Assembly (NCBI GenBank): GCA_026984775.1
Contig: JALSRM010000018.1
Coordinates: 1 to 64,000, forward strand
DNA: 64,000 nt
Source: Gammaproteobacteria bacterium
Lineage (GTDB): Bacteria; Pseudomonadota; Gammaproteobacteria; CAJXQU01
Direction: 5' to 3'
The notes below the pieces were generated by a model that searched no databases, was not told where the DNA came from, and was given only the letters and a program-made list of their open reading frames with translations. Each line of letters starts with the position of its first letter. Positions within the stretch are counted from its first letter, which is position 1. Below are positions 59,718 through 64,000 of the stretch, piece after piece. Made by a program: the position numbers and the translations under genes.

Positions 59718-60440
59718 ATGTACAATCAGACTATTGAGACTGAAATTTATTATTCGTCCGGAACGAAATGCGCGGCTTCACAACCGGATTATCTTGAACT
59801 GCAGTTGTGTGGGCGAAAGGATATGCTTCGACCCGTTGCAGAGAGATTTATACAGAAAATCTTCTACAAGGCATATGGTGCAAAAATTGAGTCATTCTAC
59901 CCATTACTTCTGGTACTGATCCGATACGATGGCAGTTTTGCCACAGTCGCAGGTATTCGTGCCGCTGAACAGGAAAGACTTTTTCTGGAACATTATCTCG
60001 ATCAGTCCGTGGAAGAAGTGATTCAGGCACCCCGTCATACTATCGTCGAAATTGGAAATCTTGCACCGGCTGATGCTGGCCAGGCCCGCTGGTTGATCAC
60101 TACTTTGTGTGCTTTTCTTACCGCAGCGGGTTTTTCACACGTTGTTTTTACCGCCGTTCCCAGACTGCGCAATGCCTTCCAGCGCATGGGGCTCCCTTTG
60201 ACAGAACTTGCAAAGGCAACGCCGGATCACCTGAGTGAAGCGGAAAGGTCGTTGTGGGGAAACTATTATCAGAATGATCCCATCGTTTGTGTGGGAGATT
60301 TACGCCTCGGTGAAGAACCACTAAACGAGATCGCAAGAACCGACAAGTCTCTGGAAGATCTCTGCCATCGTGCAAAAGAGGCAGGCGCAGTTTTTCGTGA
60401 ACATCTATTGTGGGGTTCGGAGGAGGTTGTTACTGAATGA
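59718..60440 (+). CDS. Thermostable-hemolysin-family protein (GNAT-like fold)
   Basis: This 240-residue protein matches the thermostable hemolysin family (PF12261). It has a GNAT-like region with VAGIRAAEQERLFLEHYLD near 76-94 and a VEIGNLAPADAGQARWLITTL block. It has no signal peptide or pore-forming features. The name comes from a Vibrio protein; here an acyl- or aminoacyl-transfer role is more likely because of its fold and neighbours. ATG 59718 has AGAGG seven bases upstream. It overlaps the ligase gene as ATGA. Confidence 0.87.
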   Translation: MYNQTIETEIYYSSGTKCAASQPDYLELQLCGRKDMLRPVAERFIQKIFYKAYGAKIESFYPLLLVLIRYDGSFATVAGIRAAEQERLFLEHYLDQSVEEVIQAPRHTIVEIGNLAPADAGQARWLITTLCAFLTAAGFSHVVFTAVPRLRNAFQRMGLPLTELAKATPDHLSEAERSLWGNYYQNDPIVCVGDLRLGEEPLNEIARTDKSLEDLCHRAKEAGAVFREHLLWGSEEVVTE

Positions 60441-61942
60441 AGAATCTGCTCCTTGAGTCATTGCGGAACCATGCCAGACAGCAGCCGCAGAAAGTGGCAT
60501 TGTCTGCTCTTGAGCAGAACCTTACTTGGCAGGATCTTGCTTCGGCGGTTGATGAACTGACCGGTCACTTTGTTGTTTGCAATCGTTTGGGCTTACTCAT
60601 GAAAAATTCACCGGCCTGGGTGATTGCAGATTTGGCAGCCTTGGATGCAGAGCTTTGTAATATTCCTTTGCCAACTTTTTTCAGTGATGAACAATTGATC
60701 CATGCCCTGACTGATGCATCGATCGATCATGTCCTTACCGATCAAGCTGAAAGGATCATGGATTTGGTAGACGTGATCGAAGCCGAATCGCTGGAGATTG
60801 CCGGGATACCCTGCCAACTGCTTAAAGTACGTTCAACTATCCACATCTCGGATACTGATTCAGTATGCAAGGTGACCTATACCTCGGGTACAACTGGAAG
60901 CCCAAAAGGCGTTCAGTTGATGCGAGCTCAGATTGAGACAGTTGCACAATCATTGGCAGAAGCAGCAAGAGGACGGCCGGATGACCGGGCACTGGTGTTA
61001 CTGCCGCTATCTACCCTGTTGGAAAACATTGGCTCTGTTTATGTGCCGCTTCTCAAGGGAGCACAGATTTTGGTGCCTTCTCCCGAGGCGCTTGGGATCT
61101 TCGGTTCGAGTCATATCGTCCCTGAAACGTTGGCAAAGACCTTGAACCTTTGCCATCCAACAACCCTGATTGTTCCTCCGCAGTTGTTAAAATTGCTTGT
61201 CATGCTCGCCCGCCAGCAACTACTGCCCGGAAGCATCAGGTTTATAGCAGTGGGTGGTGCACCGGTTGGGCAGGCCCTTCTTGATCAGGCAGAAGCATTG
61301 GGTTTGCCCGTCTTTCAAGGTTATGGATTATCCGAGGCCTGTTCCGTAGTTGCCGTCAATACGCCTGCAGCGAACCGTAAAGGGTCGGTTGGCAGGCCCT
61401 TGCCGCATCAACAAGTCCGGATTACAGACAAGGGTGAAATCTGTATTCTTGGGCAGACCTTTTCCGGTTATCTCAATGAACCAAAACGAAACATCAATAC
61501 AGAGCTCATGACCGGTGATCTGGGCTATCTTGACGATGACGGGTATCTCTATGTGACCGGAAGGATCAACAACCGTATCATTACCAGTTATGGGCGTAAT
61601 GTCTCACCAGAATGGCTGGAATCCGAGTTGCAATCCCATCCTGCTATCACACAAGCCGCCGTTCTGGGAAGCGATAAACCCTATCTGATTGCAGTTCTGG
61701 TTCCTTCCCGTCACCGACCTGTGCACGAGCAAATTACCGTGCTTGAAAAAGCAATTGGATCTGTCAATCAAGCACTGCCAGATTACGCCCAAATTCAGGA
61801 GTTTCTTATTGCAGAAGAGCCTTTCACACTGAAAAACGGGTTGTGTACGGCGAACGGGCGACCACGTCACGATTTGATTGAATCACGCTATTTTACGGAG
61901 ATTACGAAACTTTATGCCGAAGGAAAAAGAACGCTTTTTTGA
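60437..61942 (+). CDS. AMP-forming acyl ligase (ANL superfamily) with altered A10 motif
   Basis: This 501-residue enzyme activates a carboxylic acid as acyl-AMP, and usually then as a thioester. The ATP loop YTSGTTGSPKGVQL, the A5 motif GYGLSEACSVVAVN, and GDLGYLDDDGYLYVTGR are intact. The C-terminal A10 motif normally ends in a catalytic G-K. Here it reads TANGRPRH, with R475 near the expected Lys, so adenylation may be weak or use another residue (K466 lies close by). I cannot tell the substrate, though the neighbours favour a fatty acid. The gene overlaps the oxidase gene by 29 bases. Confidence 0.9.
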   Translation: MKNLLLESLRNHARQQPQKVALSALEQNLTWQDLASAVDELTGHFVVCNRLGLLMKNSPAWVIADLAALDAELCNIPLPTFFSDEQLIHALTDASIDHVLTDQAERIMDLVDVIEAESLEIAGIPCQLLKVRSTIHISDTDSVCKVTYTSGTTGSPKGVQLMRAQIETVAQSLAEAARGRPDDRALVLLPLSTLLENIGSVYVPLLKGAQILVPSPEALGIFGSSHIVPETLAKTLNLCHPTTLIVPPQLLKLLVMLARQQLLPGSIRFIAVGGAPVGQALLDQAEALGLPVFQGYGLSEACSVVAVNTPAANRKGSVGRPLPHQQVRITDKGEICILGQTFSGYLNEPKRNINTELMTGDLGYLDDDGYLYVTGRINNRIITSYGRNVSPEWLESELQSHPAITQAAVLGSDKPYLIAVLVPSRHRPVHEQITVLEKAIGSVNQALPDYAQIQEFLIAEEPFTLKNGLCTANGRPRHDLIESRYFTEITKLYAEGKRTLF

Positions 61943-62576
61943 TCGCCTCCAGGCAGAGACTGCAGTAGCAAGAGAAGAGATGATGAATATCGAACAGATA
62001 CAGCGTGGTGCGGCAGGCGAAATCTCCCTGCCCAGCTATATCGCCTATCTCACCGAGGCCTACCATCATGTCAAACATACGACGCCTTTGCTCATGGCCT
62101 GTGGTAGCCGTCTGCCTGCCGAGAAAGAGTGGCTGCGCAATGCGGTTGCAGAATATATTGAAGAAGAGATTGGCCATCAGGAATGGATACTCAACGATAT
62201 CAAGGCCTGTGGCGGAGACAGTGAAGCCGTCCGGTATGGCCAACCCAAACCAGCGACCGAGCTGATGGTGGCCTATGCCTATGACACCATTTATCGAGTC
62301 AATCCGGTGGCTTTTTTTGGTATGGTCCTGGTGCTCGAAGGGACCAGTATCCAACTCGCTACCACCGCGGCAGGGGCGATCCGGGAGGTGTTGCAGTTAC
62401 CGGAAAATGCCTTCTCCTATCTGACTTCGCACGGTTCACTGGATATCAGCCATATGCAATTCTTTGAAAAGCTGATGAACCGGATCGAAGAAGAAACCGA
62501 TCAGCAGGCCATTATTCACATGGCCAATATGATGTACAAACTTTATGGCGATGTTTTTCGTTCTATACCACTGTGA
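61914..62576 (+). CDS. Heme-oxygenase-like diiron oxidase candidate (iron-containing redox enzyme family)
   Basis: This 220-residue helical protein has a TenA/heme-oxygenase-like fold pattern. Candidate iron ligands are well placed: E85-x2-H88 in EEIGHQEW, E142 in LEGTS, and H173-x3-D177-x2-H180 in SHGSLDISHMQF. This matches the ligand pattern of heme-oxygenase-like diiron oxidases (HDOs) such as UndA and CADD. These enzymes oxidise amino acids, fatty acids or amines. ATG 61914 lies inside the ligase gene. Its place after an acyl ligase fits oxidation of an acyl substrate. Confidence 0.87.
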   Translation: MPKEKERFFDRLQAETAVAREEMMNIEQIQRGAAGEISLPSYIAYLTEAYHHVKHTTPLLMACGSRLPAEKEWLRNAVAEYIEEEIGHQEWILNDIKACGGDSEAVRYGQPKPATELMVAYAYDTIYRVNPVAFFGMVLVLEGTSIQLATTAAGAIREVLQLPENAFSYLTSHGSLDISHMQFFEKLMNRIEEETDQQAIIHMANMMYKLYGDVFRSIPL

Positions 62577-62589
62577 GAGGGAAGAAATT

Positions 62590-63243
62590 ATGAATAAAAT
62601 CAGAGGAGTAGCTTTTCTTGTTGGTATCTTGCTTGGGGTGGAAGCGATCACTGTCGATGCGGCTGCCACCCTGGAAGATATCCAGCACGAATGGGCGGTA
62701 GTCAATTATGAGACGCCGAAAAAGGAACAGGTAAAGGCCTTCGAGTCATTGGTTGATAAGGCACGAGATCTGGTTACCGCACAACCGGACAAAGCAGAAC
62801 CGAAGGTCTGGTTGGCTATTGTTCTGAGCACGCAAGCCGGTGTTACTGGTGGACTCGGTGCACTTGGCAAGGTCAAGGAAGCGAAAAAATTGCTCGAGGA
62901 AGCCGAGAAGATCGATCCAACCGTTTTAAACGGATCCATCTATACCTCACTGGGTTCATTGTATTACCAGGTGCCAGGCTGGCCAATTGGTTTCGGTAAA
63001 AAGAGCAAGGCAGAGGAGTATCTGAAGAAAGCACTGGCCGTCAATCCGAATGGAATCGACCCCAACTATTTCTATGGCGACTTCATGCTGGAAGAGGGTA
63101 ACTACGAAGAGGCTATCAAATATCTTGAAAAGGCTCAGGCAGCACCCCCTCGGCCTGATCGCCCATTGGCTGACAAAGGCCGTCAGAGAGAGATCGCCGA
63201 AAAACTGGTCATTGCCAAAGATAAACTCAAAACAAAGAGGTGA
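62590..63243 (+). CDS. Exported TPR-like protein of the ligase-oxidase operon
   Basis: This 217-residue product starts MNKIRGVAFLVGILLGVEA, a signal peptide, and then forms helical TPR-like repeats. Examples are AKKLLEEAEKIDPTVLNGSIY, EEYLKKALAVNPNGIDPNYF and EEAIKYLEKAQAAPP. I do not recognise a more exact family; it resembles the T component of TRAP-T transporters. It lies 13 bases after the oxidase gene and 5 before the SDR gene. It is the only exported product in this operon, so it may link the pathway to the envelope. Confidence 0.82.
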   Translation: MNKIRGVAFLVGILLGVEAITVDAAATLEDIQHEWAVVNYETPKKEQVKAFESLVDKARDLVTAQPDKAEPKVWLAIVLSTQAGVTGGLGALGKVKEAKKLLEEAEKIDPTVLNGSIYTSLGSLYYQVPGWPIGFGKKSKAEEYLKKALAVNPNGIDPNYFYGDFMLEEGNYEEAIKYLEKAQAAPPRPDRPLADKGRQREIAEKLVIAKDKLKTKR

Positions 63244-63248
63244 TAAAC

Positions 63249-64000
63249 ATGTCACTAGAAAATAAAAGAATAATAATTACAGGCGCTGCAGGAGGGCTTG
63301 GCAGCCATGTTGCGAAATTGCTGTCTGCTCAGGGAGCCAAACTGATCCTGGTTGATCTTGATCATAGCGCCCTGAAAAACACGTTGCAGAACCTCGATAC
63401 GGATAGCACAATTACCATATCGACGGATATTACCCTGGCCTCAGGTCGGAATGAGATCGTCAAAACAACACTAAACACCTTTCAGGGTATCGATATCCTG
63501 ATCAATCTTGCTGGAATCAATCCGTTCGGTTCATTCACCAAACAGGAGAGTGAGGTGATCCAGAAAACCATGGAAGTCAACACCATTGCTCCAATGCTAT
63601 TGACTCATGATGTTCTGCCGACCATGCATAAACAGCACAGTGGACAGATCGTTAATATTGGATCAATTTTTGGCAGTATTGCTTTTGCCTGGTTTACTTC
63701 CTATTCAACCAGCAAGTTTGCCCTGCGGGGGTTTTCACAGAGTCTCCGTCGTGAACTAGCCGATACAGGCATTGATGTGACTTATATCGCACCAAGAGCC
63801 ATCAAAACATCGATCAATTCTGCTGCTGTTTATGAAATGGCAGAAGTGATCAAGATGAACATGGATGAACCGGAAGAGGTTGCAGAGAAGGTTATCCATG
63901 CCATCGAAACGAGAAAGAAGGAATACTATATTGGTTTTCCTGAATCTCTTTTTGTACGCATCAATGCCATCTTGCCTGGTTTGGTCGATAACGTGGTTCG
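63249..64000 (+). CDS. Short-chain dehydrogenase/reductase (3' end outside window)
   Basis: The frame is open from ATG 63249 to the window edge, about 250 residues, so the C-terminus is missing. It has the NAD(P) motif T11-G-A-A-G-G-L-G18, the N-L-A-G-I motif, catalytic Ser139 (NIGSIFG) and Y152-x-x-x-K156 (YSTSK). D36 after the second strand suggests a preference for NAD(H). The last part, IGFPESLFVRINAILP, looks like a membrane-associated helix, as in SDRs acting on lipids. It probably works with the ligase and oxidase upstream. Confidence 0.92.
   Translation, partial: MSLENKRIIITGAAGGLGSHVAKLLSAQGAKLILVDLDHSALKNTLQNLDTDSTITISTDITLASGRNEIVKTTLNTFQGIDILINLAGINPFGSFTKQESEVIQKTMEVNTIAPMLLTHDVLPTMHKQHSGQIVNIGSIFGSIAFAWFTSYSTSKFALRGFSQSLRRELADTGIDVTYIAPRAIKTSINSAAVYEMAEVIKMNMDEPEEVAEKVIHAIETRKKEYYIGFPESLFVRINAILPGLVDNVV

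Noticed and set aside
59718-60440. Secreted hemolysin toxin
   Set aside because: There is no signal peptide, repeat or pore-forming segment. The sequence looks GNAT-like and is coupled to a ligase, so the family name is not evidence of toxin activity.

Overview
The window is a gene-dense stretch of a gammaproteobacterial chromosome. The lineage call rests on the mutH gene, the rpsB-tsf-pyrH-frr-uppS-cdsA-dxr-rseP-bamA-skp-lpxD-fabZ-lpxA-lpxB-rnhB-dnaE-accA-tilS gene order, an S2-type leader in front of rpsB, glnD beside map, and full lipopolysaccharide genes. GATC tetramers look very frequent, which fits MutH-type, Dam-dependent mismatch repair. I cannot name a genus from the sequence. I saw no tRNA, rRNA, insertion sequence, prophage or CRISPR array.

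Layout. Positions 1-1.6 kb hold two unrecognised proteins with similar C-terminal membrane anchors; the first is cut by the window edge and carries six copies of an 18-bp in-frame repeat. From 1.8 to 9.9 kb come dsbC, a DUF3108 protein, the heptose/Kdo genes hldE-hldD-waaA, then on the minus strand pcm, a rhodanese, a TolC-like protein and an isochorismatase-family hydrolase. A TPP riboswitch controls thiC (10.0-11.9 kb), followed by moaB. The minus strand from 18.6 to 12.5 kb carries map-glnD-mutH-dusA and a phytase-like protein, nearly all overlapping end to end.

The core block (18.6-39.0 kb, plus strand) starts at a promoter with a GC-rich discriminator and a folded S2 leader. It runs through translation factors, isoprenoid and phospholipid enzymes, outer-membrane assembly, lipid A synthesis, RNase HII, the replicative polymerase, AccA and TilS. 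LpxA has Phe at the position that sets acyl-chain length.

The accessory half (39-64 kb) is less ordinary. On the minus strand there is a four-gene module: an ExbB/MotA-like channel, an ExbD-like partner with a YfaP/DUF2135-like outer domain, a two-helix membrane protein, and a VWA-membrane helix-FHA protein. A tandem array of CTGTCA units that looks like a Pho box lies before the last gene. Next come a DUF302 lipoprotein, an L,D-transpeptidase, a cytochrome b561, a sorbosone-dehydrogenase-like lipoprotein, a two-component pair with an NtrC-type regulator, a phosphotransferase-kinase fusion, a large TPR lipoprotein and an M18 aminopeptidase.

The last 9.5 kb holds two adjacent operons. The first is a TetR repressor (apparently leaderless and under its own palindromic operator), an RND/MMPL transporter, a LolA-like protein and an outer-membrane barrel. 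The second follows a perfect CRP-type half-site pair and encodes a thermostable-hemolysin-family GNAT-like protein, an AMP-forming ligase, a heme-oxygenase-like diiron oxidase candidate, a TPR protein and a short-chain dehydrogenase cut by the right edge. Together they look like an acyl-lipid synthesis pathway beside an envelope lipid exporter. This and the VWA-FHA stator module are my best candidates for undescribed systems.
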